NCBI RefSeq assembly: GCF_017409525.1
Contig: NZ_JAFQSO010000014.1
Location: forward strand, 103,477-167,476
DNA: 64,000 nt
Origin: Methanobrevibacter sp.
GTDB lineage: Archaea; Methanobacteriota; Methanobacteria; Methanobacteriales; Methanobacteriaceae
Direction: 5' to 3'
Part shown: in pieces, positions 19,341-27,820 of the stretch
How the letters are laid out: each line of letters begins with the position of its first letter
Position numbering within the stretch: the stretch's first letter is position 1
The notes under the pieces: model-generated
What the model was told of the DNA's origin: nothing
Databases searched by the model: none
What the model saw: only the letters and a program-made list of their open reading frames with translations
Program-made: the position numbers and the translations under genes

Positions 19341-20360
19341 ATGTCAGACGATAAAATTAGTATGAATCATGGTGCTGGTGGTGAAGTGATGGCTAATTTG
19401 ATTGCTAGCACTGTTTTAGATAATATCACTAAAAAGAGCGTAAATGGTGGTATTAGTTTGGATGCATTGGATGATGGAGCATCTATTCCAATCGATGATT
19501 GGGAAATTGTTGTAACAACTGACGGCCATACTATTGATCCGTTATTTTTCCCTGGGGGAGACATTGGCAGAATTTCTGCAGCAGGAACCATTAATGATGT
19601 TTCTGTAATGGGTGCACGTCCATTGGCTATTTCTAATGCGATAATCATGCAGGAAGGATTTCCTATAGATGATTTGGATAAGATTATGAAATCCTTAAAC
19701 GAAACCTGTCAGGAAGTTGATGTGGCCGTAATTACTGGTGACACTAAAGTGATGCCTCAAGACAAGCTTGAAGGTATTGTTATGGTAACCACTGGTGTCG
19801 GGATTGCCAAAAAAGGAGAAGTAATTCGCGATTCAACTTTAAAAGTGGGCGATAAGATTATTGTCACCGGCAGTTTGGGTGACCATGGTATGAGCTTGAT
19901 GTCATTTAGGGAAGGTTTCGGTTTTGACACTGATTTGAAATCTGATGTGGCTCCTATGTGGAATATTATCAAGAAAGCTTTAGATGTTGGGGGAGTTACT
20001 GCTATGAAAGATCCTACTCGTGGTGGTTTTGCAAATGCCATCAATGAAATGGCTTCAAAAGCAGGTGTTGGAGTTGTTTTAGAGCAAACTGCAATTCCTA
20101 TTAGGGAAGAGGTTCATGCAGTATCTGAAATGTTAGGTATTGACCCATTTGAAGTAGCTAACGAAGGAAAGGTTGTGATGGGAGTTAAGGCCGATAAGGC
20201 TGAAGAAGTCCTCGATGCAATTAAAAGCGAAAAATATGGTGAAAATGCAGCAATAATTGGAGAAGTAGTAGAAGGAGACTATGTTGTTGTAAACACTCCT
20301 ATTGGTGGTGAAAGAATTCTTGAAGCCCCTATTGCAGATCCAGTTCCTAGAGTTTGTTAG
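19341..20360 (+). CDS. hypE: Hydrogenase maturation protein HypE (carbamoyl dehydratase)
   Basis: HypE takes a carbamoyl group from HypF on its C-terminal cysteine and dehydrates it with ATP to a thiocyanate, giving the CN ligands of [NiFe] hydrogenases. The chain starts MSDDKISMNHGAGG, has DDGASIP and PTRGGFANA typical of the PurM/AIR-synthase fold, and ends PRVC, with the essential terminal cysteine 339. ATG 19341 follows AGGAGATATA; an upstream in-frame start at 19317 is less likely. The RDD-protein gene starts 8 bases after the stop. Confidence 0.96.
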   Translation: MSDDKISMNHGAGGEVMANLIASTVLDNITKKSVNGGISLDALDDGASIPIDDWEIVVTTDGHTIDPLFFPGGDIGRISAAGTINDVSVMGARPLAISNAIIMQEGFPIDDLDKIMKSLNETCQEVDVAVITGDTKVMPQDKLEGIVMVTTGVGIAKKGEVIRDSTLKVGDKIIVTGSLGDHGMSLMSFREGFGFDTDLKSDVAPMWNIIKKALDVGGVTAMKDPTRGGFANAINEMASKAGVGVVLEQTAIPIREEVHAVSEMLGIDPFEVANEGKVVMGVKADKAEEVLDAIKSEKYGENAAIIGEVVEGDYVVVNTPIGGERILEAPIADPVPRVC

Positions 20361-20368
20361 GTGATAGA

Positions 20369-20767
20369 ATGGTAAGTTTTTTCTCAAGAAGAATTATTGC
20401 TTATATCTTAGATTTCTTTGTTGTCTCCGCAGTGATGTGGATTTTAGCATTTTTATTATCTTTAGTATTCAGTCCTTTGGATATTAATTACGTTTATGGG
20501 GCATTCCCATATATAGCTCCGATTTTAGGATTCGTTTACTTCGTATTCCTTGAAAAAACTAAAGGCGCAACCATTGGTAAGGCAATAATGTATTTGGAAG
20601 TTAGGTCTAGAAATGGGGCTCATATTAATTGGCCACAGGCAATTGTTCGAAATTTAACCAAAATCTATTGGATACCTATCTTATTTGATTGGCTTATTGG
20701 CAGGTTTATGAATACAGATAGATTATTTGGAAAGATAACAAAAACTGTAGTTGTTAATATGGCTTAA
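20369..20767 (+). CDS. RDD-family membrane protein
   Basis: A 132-residue integral membrane protein starting MVSFFSRRIIAYILDFF, which matches the RDD signature (Arg near the start of TM1, Asp in TM1). Three to four hydrophobic spans are visible: about 8-35, 45-65 and near 95-110. KGATIGKAIMYLEVR is the conserved inter-helix segment. RDD proteins have unclear, possibly ion-transport, roles. ATG 20369 overlaps a GGTGATAG motif right after hypE, so it is coupled to hypE expression. Confidence 0.88.
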   Translation: MVSFFSRRIIAYILDFFVVSAVMWILAFLLSLVFSPLDINYVYGAFPYIAPILGFVYFVFLEKTKGATIGKAIMYLEVRSRNGAHINWPQAIVRNLTKIYWIPILFDWLIGRFMNTDRLFGKITKTVVVNMA

Positions 20768-20789
20768 ATGGCTATTTTTTTTGATTAAT

Positions 20790-21413
20790 ATGATTAAAAA
20801 AGTTCAAGTCCTTTGGTATCTAAATAAGGAAGATTTGGAAAATTATTGCATTGACTTTAAGGAATATAAGTCTCATAAGCTTGATGGCTATGAGATTTGT
20901 GATGTTGATGAGGACTTGATTTTTGATTTGTGTGATAGGGATCCGGATAGATTGGAGCCTCTAGGTTTTTTTAAAAATAAAAAAGAAATTGAAAACTATT
21001 TGTCTGATACTATCACAAATAACGAGTTTGACTTGGAGATTGGGTCTCCCGAACTTGAAGACAAGATAAAAAAAGCACAAGCCAATATCGAGTTTTCAGG
21101 TGAAGACTACTATATCTCCATTGATGATGGTGCAAAAATTGCCAGCTGGTTTGATTCATTAAGGAGAGAATACAATAGTTCATCTGAAGACAATATGTGG
21201 GTTTTGGCCGTTACAGGTTACGACCCTTATGATTTGTCTTTGACCGGCAGGACCTTGTCATTTGTTTTAGCGGATATCTTGAACCTAAACGAATCGTCAC
21301 TTGATAATATGATTCCAAATAAAGGGCATATCACTGTTGATGAATGGAATGAAATTTTGGATAAGGTGTATAAGAAAAACAAGATTTATTTAGGTTTAAA
21401 TAGGGTTGTTTAA
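20790..21413 (+). CDS. Hypothetical protein in the hypE operon
   Basis: A 207-residue soluble acidic protein starting MIKKVQVLWYLNKEDLENYCIDF. I do not recognise its family. It has a beta/alpha opening, several WFDSLRREY- and YDPYDLSLTGRT-like segments and no cysteine motif, signal peptide or membrane helix. ATG 20790 is preceded by TTTTTTTTGATTAAT, without a good ribosome-binding site; an upstream in-frame start at 20751 overlaps the RDD gene. Position suggests co-transcription with hypE and the RDD gene, but nothing ties it to hydrogenase maturation. Confidence 0.72.
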   Translation: MIKKVQVLWYLNKEDLENYCIDFKEYKSHKLDGYEICDVDEDLIFDLCDRDPDRLEPLGFFKNKKEIENYLSDTITNNEFDLEIGSPELEDKIKKAQANIEFSGEDYYISIDDGAKIASWFDSLRREYNSSSEDNMWVLAVTGYDPYDLSLTGRTLSFVLADILNLNESSLDNMIPNKGHITVDEWNEILDKVYKKNKIYLGLNRVV

Positions 21414-21445
21414 TGTATTCAACGAACCCTATAATCACCATAGTA

Positions 21446-22276
21446 TTAAATAGATCCTTTATATGCTCTGTATATGTAGTAAAAGTCTATAAATAAGATT
21501 GCAATCCATATAAAAACGAGTATGTTATTATGGTGTATTAATGAACGATACATGAGCAATAATGTAACTCCTAAACCCGCTATTCCATAAAGTAATTTTC
21601 CTTTGTTTGGAGGGGTTTTATATTGCGCCTGAGGCAGGTTTTGGAAATCTGCAGCAGTGTTAACGGCTATGAATTCTTTAGCAGCTTCACAATTTGATGT
21701 TATAACAATATATCTGTTCAACTGTGTGTAGATAAGTGTGTATGATGTCACATTGCCTGTTTTTTCCTGCATGTATACTTCAACACCGTTTATGGTAGTT
21801 TTACTCATTCCATTGCGTTCACCATTTCTTCTAACGAATTCGTCATCAACGAAGGCATTCTCATATGTGGCAACGTCAATGGTTACGACTTCATCTTTTC
21901 TCTGGTATATGTGTTTATATACGTTTGCGCCACTGGACTTTCTGTATTGGTTATCCTCCTTTGAAGTTTGGAAAAACCCATTTGGCAGATTGAATCTTAC
22001 TCCTCCGACAGTGGTGGAGTTATAGCTTTGAGAGTTGGTTGGAGGTGCTGTCATGACTTTTGCAGTTGCAGTGACCTCGCTTCCGCATGTTCCGCAGAAT
22101 TTTGTACCTTCTGGTAAGTCTGCTCCACATTTTGGACATTTGTTGTCTGATTTGGATGATTCTTGGGTTTTTGGAATGTTTGAAACATCGCTTCCGCATG
22201 TTCCGCAGAATTTTGAGTCTTCCAGTATGTCTGCTCCGCATTTTGGACATTTTAAGTTTGTTTGTTCTGCCGGCAT
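21446..22276 (-). CDS. Double zinc-ribbon protein with two C-terminal membrane helices
   Basis: Two near-identical zinc ribbons start the protein: cysteines 10, 13, 24, 27 and 47, 50, 61, 64, each CPKCGAD-x8-FCGTCGS-like. A short Ser/Thr linker leads to a domain of about 110 residues resembling PsbP/DUF-type lipid- or protein-binding folds (GVRFNLPNGFFQT). Two hydrophobic spans end the chain, so it is membrane-anchored with the ribbons inside. ATG 22276 has AGGTGA at good spacing; GTG 22285 is an alternative. Function unknown; such proteins are common in Methanobrevibacter. Confidence 0.82.
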   Translation of the reverse strand: MPAEQTNLKCPKCGADILEDSKFCGTCGSDVSNIPKTQESSKSDNKCPKCGADLPEGTKFCGTCGSEVTATAKVMTAPPTNSQSYNSTTVGGVRFNLPNGFFQTSKEDNQYRKSSGANVYKHIYQRKDEVVTIDVATYENAFVDDEFVRRNGERNGMSKTTINGVEVYMQEKTGNVTSYTLIYTQLNRYIVITSNCEAAKEFIAVNTAADFQNLPQAQYKTPPNKGKLLYGIAGLGVTLLLMYRSLIHHNNILVFIWIAILFIDFYYIYRAYKGSI

Positions 22277-22325
22277 TTTATTCACCTTATTTTATGGTCG
22301 TATTTAAATTTTGTTTTATATTGTA

Positions 22326-23018
22326 TTATATTTTTTTGTAGTGTTCACAGTAGCGTTTGTACCTGCAGGAGTTGCATTTGTTCGGATTTTTTGTTGGAAT
22401 AAACGGTTTTGATCCATCAAACAAGCCGTGCATTCTATTGATTGTGAATTTGATTTCCTTTTCAATTTCTGGAGTGAATACCTCAATCCAGAATAGGTTG
22501 CTTGTTCCGCGCTCCCTTAGTGCCGATTTGATTTTTCTTTTATCATTTGTCATGCTTTTGAATGCAAGACTGTAGGCTCTCACCTGGTTCATTGTGGATT
22601 GGTATGGTGTACGTCCAGGCTTGTCATCGATTATGACAATCTCATCGGGTTTCATCCAGATTTCATCGATATATCCTCTGATTCCGAACTCTGGAGCAAC
22701 CACAAAGCATTCTCTTGACATGGATGCGGTCTCTTTAGACGCTTCAACGGCATCTTCAAAGGTTGAAGGTGTCGAATCCTTTTTGAAAATGTCTTCAAGC
22801 TGGTTGTGGATTTCACTGCCGTGTGTCATTTCGGGAGTTGGTGCAGTTTCTATGCCCTTCATGTATTCAAGATATAGCTGGTATTCGCAATATCCTTGCT
22901 GGTTGAGCCAACTAATGGGGAAATTATTTTTGCCGTCTATTATTTGAAGGCCTTTGATGGAAGGGTGTTGTTTAATTTCATGTTCTGTTTCATATCCGGT
23001 AATGTTTTTTTGTTGCAT
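22326..23018 (-). CDS. Cas4-like PD-(D/E)xK nuclease with Fe-S cysteines
   Basis: The catalytic pattern is visible: H71 (HGSEIH), D118 (GYIDEI), then IIDDKPG with D131/D132 and K133, and a downstream Q (NQVRAY). One early cysteine (C44, QGYCEYQLYL) plus C215-x2-C218-x5-C224 at the C-terminus is the one-plus-three layout of the [4Fe-4S] cluster in Cas4 and Dna2-type exonucleases. No cas genes or CRISPR array lie in the window, so this is a solitary Cas4-like repair nuclease. I start at ATG 23018 (230 residues); the longer frame to 23216 would overlap the divergent SPL gene. Confidence 0.85.
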   Translation of the reverse strand: MQQKNITGYETEHEIKQHPSIKGLQIIDGKNNFPISWLNQQGYCEYQLYLEYMKGIETAPTPEMTHGSEIHNQLEDIFKKDSTPSTFEDAVEASKETASMSRECFVVAPEFGIRGYIDEIWMKPDEIVIIDDKPGRTPYQSTMNQVRAYSLAFKSMTNDKRKIKSALRERGTSNLFWIEVFTPEIEKEIKFTINRMHGLFDGSKPFIPTKNPNKCNSCRYKRYCEHYKKI

Positions 23019-23066
23019 GATTTTAATCTGTAATTTATAATACTTAACATATGCTCTAGGAAGCCT

Positions 23067-23074
23067 TTTATATA
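23067..23074 (+). promoter_or_regulatory. TATA box of the SPL-type radical SAM gene
   Basis: TTTATATA lies 22 bases before ATG 23097, so transcription would start at or next to the start codon, predicting a leaderless mRNA. The upstream AAGCC could serve as a weak BRE. Confidence 0.5.
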
Positions 23075-23096
23075 TTGATTTCGATAAACTAGATTC

Positions 23097-23957
23097 ATGC
23101 ACTATTCTACCGCAAAAAGCATCTTGTCCAAAAATAATGGGATGAATCTCTATAGGGGTTGCAGCCATGGCTGCATCTACTGTGATTCCAGAAGCAAAAT
23201 CTATGGAATGGATCATGAATTTGAAGATATTGAGGTTAAAGAGAACTCTTTGGAGCTTTTAAAAAAGGAACTCAAAAAGAGAACCCCTTCCATGATTGGA
23301 ACCGGTGCAATGACAGACCCATATGTTCCATTGGAAAAAAATTTGAAATATGTAAGAAACGCTTTGAAGCTAATTAATGATTACGGTTTCGGATTCACTT
23401 GCATTACAAAATCCGACTTGGTTTTAAGGGATTTGGATTTGCTTAAAAAAATCAATGAAAAAACGAAAGCTGTCGTGCAGATGACACTGACAACTGCAGA
23501 TGATGATTTGTGCGGCATTTTGGAGCCGAACGTTTGCCCCACTTCAAGGCGTGTGGAAGTGCTTGAAAGGCTAAATCAAGAGGGGATTCCCACTGTCGTG
23601 TGGCTGTGTCCAATTTTGCCCTACATTAATGACAGTGAAGACAACATTAATTCCATTCTGGATTATTGCATCGAATCTGAGGTTAAGGGCATAATATGTT
23701 ATGGAATGGGCTTGACTCTCAGAGAGGGCAATCGTGAGTATTATTATGAAAATTTAGATAAGCATTTCCCTGGCTTAAAAGAGAAATACATTAGGGAATA
23801 TGGGAATAGCTATTCAATCCCATCCTCTCGGGATAAAAAATTGATGGATATCTTTAAAAGGAGAACTTCCCAAAACAGCATCATGAATAACCCTAATGAG
23901 ATTTTTAAGTATCTGCATGAATTTCCGCAGAAAACCTATCAGACTAAATTGATTTAA
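23097..23957 (+). CDS. SPL-family radical SAM protein
   Basis: The N-terminal CSHGCIYC (C22, C26, C29) is the CxxxCxxC cluster site of radical SAM enzymes, preceded by MNLYRGC as in the spore-photoproduct-lyase-like COG1533 group. MTDPYVPLEK and TKSDLVLRD are further group motifs. Archaeal members are not known to repair spore photoproduct; their substrate is unknown. It is 286 residues, divergent from the Cas4-like nuclease with only 78 bases between, which suggests shared regulation and perhaps a DNA-repair link. Confidence 0.87.
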   Translation: MHYSTAKSILSKNNGMNLYRGCSHGCIYCDSRSKIYGMDHEFEDIEVKENSLELLKKELKKRTPSMIGTGAMTDPYVPLEKNLKYVRNALKLINDYGFGFTCITKSDLVLRDLDLLKKINEKTKAVVQMTLTTADDDLCGILEPNVCPTSRRVEVLERLNQEGIPTVVWLCPILPYINDSEDNINSILDYCIESEVKGIICYGMGLTLREGNREYYYENLDKHFPGLKEKYIREYGNSYSIPSSRDKKLMDIFKRRTSQNSIMNNPNEIFKYLHEFPQKTYQTKLI

Positions 23958-23981
23958 ATATCTGTTTTTTTATATATTAAT

Positions 23982-25265
23982 ATGATGAATTTTGAGGATT
24001 TTGATATTTCAGATGACATTCTAAAAGCTATTGGTGAGATGGGGTTTAAAAAATCGACTCCAATTCAAAATAAGGCGATTCCAATAGCACTGAAAAATAT
24101 GGACATTACGGCTCAGGCTCACACTGGAAGCGGAAAGACTTTTGCTTTTTCGATTCCCGTTCTTGAAAAGATTTTCATTCCTGACAAATCTCCTCAAGCT
24201 ATCGTTTTATGCCCGACACGGGAATTATGCATGCAGGTTGCCGGTGAAATTGATAAGCTGGCCAAATATGTTAAGAAACTTAAGGTTTTAGCTGTTTATG
24301 GCGGTCAACCGATTGGAAAACAAACCAGGGTATTGAAAAAGGGAGTTCATATAGTTGTCGGAACTCCTGGCCGTGTAATTGACCATATCCAAAGGGGCAA
24401 TCTGGATTTGATTGGGATAGAGACTGTTGTTTTGGATGAAGCTGATGAAATGCTTGACATGGGTTTTAGGGAGGATATTGAACAGATTTTAAATGCTTCT
24501 CCTCGCCAGAGGCAAACACTACTTTTCTCAGCGACAATTCCTCAGGAAATAAGGAAAATAGCTAAAAATTATCAAAACAATCCAAAATTTATAAAAATTG
24601 AAAACAAAAAGAAAAACATTCCTAAAATCAAGCAATACTCTTTTAAAACTAACCATGAGCATAAGTTTGATGATTTATGCAAGCTATTTGATATTTATGG
24701 CATAAAATCAGCATTGATATTCTGCAATACCAAAAAAGGTGTTGATTTTGTTTTTAAAAATTTAAAAAAGAATGGTTATTCCTGTCAGGCCTTGCACGGT
24801 GACATGACCCAAAAGACAAGGGATAAGGTAATGAATAAATTCAGAAACGGTAATGTTGACTTTTTGGTTGCAACGGATGTTGCCGCCCGTGGTTTGGATA
24901 TCCTGAATCTGGATTTTATAATTAATTATGATGTTGCCCAAAATCATGATGCATATATTCACAGAATTGGAAGAACCGCTAGAGCAGGTGGTTCCGGATA
25001 TGCATTGACTTTGGTTACTCTTCAGGATATCCCTGCTTTTGATAACATTAAAAGGCAGAACAAGACGGGCATTGAAGAGAAAAGGATCCCGACAGATGAG
25101 GAAATCGAAGATATCAAAAATAATCTGGTTATGGATGAGGTTAAAAATTCGGTTAGGAATGGTGATTTGGAAAAATATATTAAAATAATAAAAAAGAATT
25201 CATCTTCAGATTTAAGCAGTGAAGAAATAGCTGCCGCATTATTAAAGAGAGTGAGGGAAAATTAG
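23982..25265 (+). CDS. DEAD-box RNA helicase
   Basis: ATP-dependent RNA unwinding enzyme. Motifs appear in order: Q motif (KKSTPIQNKAIP), AHTGSGKT (46-53), PTRELCMQV, GTPGRVIDH, DEADEMLDMGF, SATIP, then VATDVAARGLD and HRIGRTARAGGSG. The length of 427 is a core helicase with only a short tail of about 55 residues, similar to methanogen DeaD-like cold-shock helicases. The start may be either of two adjacent ATGs (23982 or 23985). A TATA-like run lies just upstream. Confidence 0.95.
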   Translation: MMNFEDFDISDDILKAIGEMGFKKSTPIQNKAIPIALKNMDITAQAHTGSGKTFAFSIPVLEKIFIPDKSPQAIVLCPTRELCMQVAGEIDKLAKYVKKLKVLAVYGGQPIGKQTRVLKKGVHIVVGTPGRVIDHIQRGNLDLIGIETVVLDEADEMLDMGFREDIEQILNASPRQRQTLLFSATIPQEIRKIAKNYQNNPKFIKIENKKKNIPKIKQYSFKTNHEHKFDDLCKLFDIYGIKSALIFCNTKKGVDFVFKNLKKNGYSCQALHGDMTQKTRDKVMNKFRNGNVDFLVATDVAARGLDILNLDFIINYDVAQNHDAYIHRIGRTARAGGSGYALTLVTLQDIPAFDNIKRQNKTGIEEKRIPTDEEIEDIKNNLVMDEVKNSVRNGDLEKYIKIIKKNSSSDLSSEEIAAALLKRVREN

Positions 25266-26069
25266 TTATTTCCCGCCATCAATAATGTTGTATTTGATTT
25301 TTTCGTTTTCAAGTTCGCGTGTGAATGCCTTGCTCATATCCCCAACGCAGATTGCAAGCACATTCAATCCTTTGCGTGCTGCATTTGCAGTTGCTTGGGG
25401 TGCGGCATATTCAATATCCAAAGGCAAACCCAGTTTTTTAACCACTGCACGGGAAACGGTTCCTGCAACGGCAACCTTATCTATTGCTTCGCCGGTGTTG
25501 GTTCCGTTATCATAAACGTTTTTAATCAGGTCTAAATCGCATGCTTTGGATCCGCCATCTTTGATTGTTGGCACATTAATGACGGTGACTTCGCCCACGG
25601 TCATGTCTATAAGTCCTGTAAGATTGCTTAAGGCAACATCCATATTTTCTTCAGCATCTTCCAAGACTATGCCTGTTGCATTTTCTTCTTTTTTATGAGC
25701 ATATAAGACTCCATCTTCCATAAAAAGACCAACAAGTTCATCTTTTTTAAGGTCTTCTTTGGCAATTGCCGGCCAGATTGTTTTATAGTGGTTCATGGTT
25801 TCCAAAACAGAATCTGAATATTTCCTTAAGCTTATAGCATCTTTTTTAACTTTGTCGATGCCTGATTGAGTTATTTTATAAGGGGACCTGCCATCCTTGG
25901 ATGTGATGTATCCCTGTTCAATTAAAGTTTTAATGTTTTCTGAAACAGCCTGTATTGTAATTCCCAAAGTATTAGCCAAATCTTTTTGTTTGAGGTGAGG
26001 GTCTTGTTTTGATATTTCACTCAATATTTGAAAATGTGTAAGCGCACCTCTTTTTTTAAATGCTTTCAT
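25266..26069 (-). CDS. Winged-helix transcriptional regulator with a C-terminal effector-like domain
   Basis: Residues 1-75 form a winged helix (ALTHFQILSEI, KQKDLANTLGITIQAVSENIKTLIEQGYI, then the wing DGRSPYKIT), close to MarR/ArsR-like archaeal regulators. The remaining 190 residues contain VTVINVPTIKDGGSKACDLDL and VAVAGTVSRAVVKKLGL, which look like an alpha/beta ligand-binding or enzyme-derived domain conserved in methanogens but of unknown ligand. ATG 26069 with GAGG ten bases upstream is preferred over 26078. It abuts the helicase gene tail to tail and lies 61 bases downstream of the RecJ-like gene. Confidence 0.82.
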   Translation of the reverse strand: MKAFKKRGALTHFQILSEISKQDPHLKQKDLANTLGITIQAVSENIKTLIEQGYITSKDGRSPYKITQSGIDKVKKDAISLRKYSDSVLETMNHYKTIWPAIAKEDLKKDELVGLFMEDGVLYAHKKEENATGIVLEDAEENMDVALSNLTGLIDMTVGEVTVINVPTIKDGGSKACDLDLIKNVYDNGTNTGEAIDKVAVAGTVSRAVVKKLGLPLDIEYAAPQATANAARKGLNVLAICVGDMSKAFTRELENEKIKYNIIDGGK

Positions 26070-26130
26070 GATATTCATTCCTCAATTTAAATTGATATGT
26101 TTTATATTTTTAATTTATCTTATATAAATA

Positions 26131-27537
26131 TTAGTTTGTTAATTTTCCAGTTAATTCCTCGTTAAATCGTTCAATGAATTCTGATTTTTTATCAAGTGGA
26201 ATGTAGGCACCGCATGCCATTGCGTGGCCTCCGCCAGTTCCTCCGACTTCCGATGAGATTTCACGGATAATGCTTCCAAAATGAATTCCGTCATATGAAA
26301 GCAGTCTGGAGCACCTGAGGGAAACCTTCAGGCCATGTTCATCAGTTTGCGTAAATCCTATGATTGGCTTTTTCCAGTTGCAGTGTCCTAAAATCATGCC
26401 TGTTACTGTTCCGACGATTTCTGGTTTGATTCCTGTCCCGTCAAAATATTGCAGGTTTTCCATTTCAATGATGTTTGCCTCATCATTTTCAGTAATTTTA
26501 GATATTGATGTGGCCAAGTTGTATCTGTGGGTTTTGCTGATTGCTTCAAGCTGGTCCAATGCTTCAATCCTATCTCCTTTTAAAACTTCCATGGCTACAA
26601 TTTCTTCACGGTTCCTTCCGCATGCATTCATGGCAGTTGAGAACTCGGAACCGTCCCTTAAAAAGCTGGTTTCGTCTTCATTGAGAAATGTGTATGAATC
26701 TCCGATTATTAATTGAGGAATGTATCTCACATATTTTCCGGGAACCACTTTTGAGATCATCTCAACAAGCCTTTGGAAAAGCCTTCCTTTCTCTTCCATT
26801 GTCAGCTCATTCAATGTTTTCCTGTTGTGCTTCTCGTCGATTCCCAATTCTTCTAGAATGGCCATGGTTTCTGCAGTGTTGTTTGTGATTGGCAGTTTAA
26901 CGTCACTGAAATAGGAAAGGGCGACGAATAGCGGTCTTGTGTTCCTTCCATAGATGTTAATGTCATTTTTGGTAACTTCAAGATAACCTTCATCGATTGC
27001 ATCCTGTTGAATGATTTCATTCAATCCTTCAAAATGGCCTGTTTTTGTATTCTGCATATCTCCGATGGCTGATAGGACTCCAATCCAGCTCAAATCCTTA
27101 TATCCAAATTCTTTTGCAAGAAAATAGCATAGTCCTCCGCCGCAAACGTAATATGATCCGTCAATTCCATGATGCATTGGGTTGATTTCCAGGTAAGTGT
27201 AATCTTTGCCCTCATTATAGTCAAGGTCTCTTAAGGGAGGGTGGTGGTCCAGAATGATGATTTTTTGCCCTTTTTTGGCATTGGTGTCGACACGTTGGCC
27301 TGAACCCAAATCGGAAAATATCGTAAGCTCATGATTTAGTTCGATATCATCCAGGACATCCAAATTGACAAATTCGATTTCATGGGTCTTATTTTGTCTG
27401 TCAAGTGTGGTTGATAATATTGCACCTGAACAGATTCCGTCGCAGTCAATGTGGGAATATATCTTGATGTCTTCGGCATTTTCTATGATTTCACATGCTT
27501 TCCAGTACTGTTCGTGCATTAATGGTGGTATCTGCAT
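26131..27537 (-). CDS. DHH/DHHA1 phosphoesterase, archaeal RecJ-like (GAN type)
   Basis: The first metal motif (HIDCDG, D31 and D33), the name-giving DHH at 97-99 and the DHHA1 motif GGTGGGHAMACGA near residue 440 show a RecJ-family nuclease or oligoribonuclease. The length of 468 matches archaeal RecJ homologues, some of which bind the replicative helicase as GINS-associated nuclease. A nanoRNase role is the alternative. It follows srp19 by 5 bases and ends a five-gene operon starting with hemD. Confidence 0.87.
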   Translation of the reverse strand: MQIPPLMHEQYWKACEIIENAEDIKIYSHIDCDGICSGAILSTTLDRQNKTHEIEFVNLDVLDDIELNHELTIFSDLGSGQRVDTNAKKGQKIIILDHHPPLRDLDYNEGKDYTYLEINPMHHGIDGSYYVCGGGLCYFLAKEFGYKDLSWIGVLSAIGDMQNTKTGHFEGLNEIIQQDAIDEGYLEVTKNDINIYGRNTRPLFVALSYFSDVKLPITNNTAETMAILEELGIDEKHNRKTLNELTMEEKGRLFQRLVEMISKVVPGKYVRYIPQLIIGDSYTFLNEDETSFLRDGSEFSTAMNACGRNREEIVAMEVLKGDRIEALDQLEAISKTHRYNLATSISKITENDEANIIEMENLQYFDGTGIKPEIVGTVTGMILGHCNWKKPIIGFTQTDEHGLKVSLRCSRLLSYDGIHFGSIIREISSEVGGTGGGHAMACGAYIPLDKKSEFIERFNEELTGKLTN

Positions 27538-27542
27538 AATAA

Positions 27543-27812
27543 TCAGTTTCTAATTTCCTTAATCTTTAGGCTAACTTCCTTAAGCAATTCCAATTTTGTG
27601 CCTTCCCATTCAACAAGGATTCTGCCTGATTTTTCATACCATTTTCCAGGATATGCTCTTTCTCTATCAATATTGTATTGCAAACCAAGTCTTTTCAGTG
27701 CCCTTTCGATATCTGAAAGGCTAGGATCCGCTACGGCATATTCCTTTGAGACCTTGCGGCCTTCGGAAAGGCTTAAGTTTTTATCTAAGTATTGTGGCCA
27801 AATAGTTATCAT
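27543..27812 (-). CDS. srp19: Signal recognition particle 19 kDa protein
   Basis: SRP19 binds the tips of helices 6 and 8 of archaeal 7S RNA and helps SRP54 assemble. The start MITIWPQYLDKNLSLSEGRK and VADPSLSDIERALKRLGL are family hallmarks, and 89 residues is the usual archaeal size. It is packed between glf (8 bases upstream) and the RecJ-like gene (5 bases downstream). Confidence 0.94.
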   Translation of the reverse strand: MITIWPQYLDKNLSLSEGRKVSKEYAVADPSLSDIERALKRLGLQYNIDRERAYPGKWYEKSGRILVEWEGTKLELLKEVSLKIKEIRN

Positions 27813-27820
27813 ATCATCAC

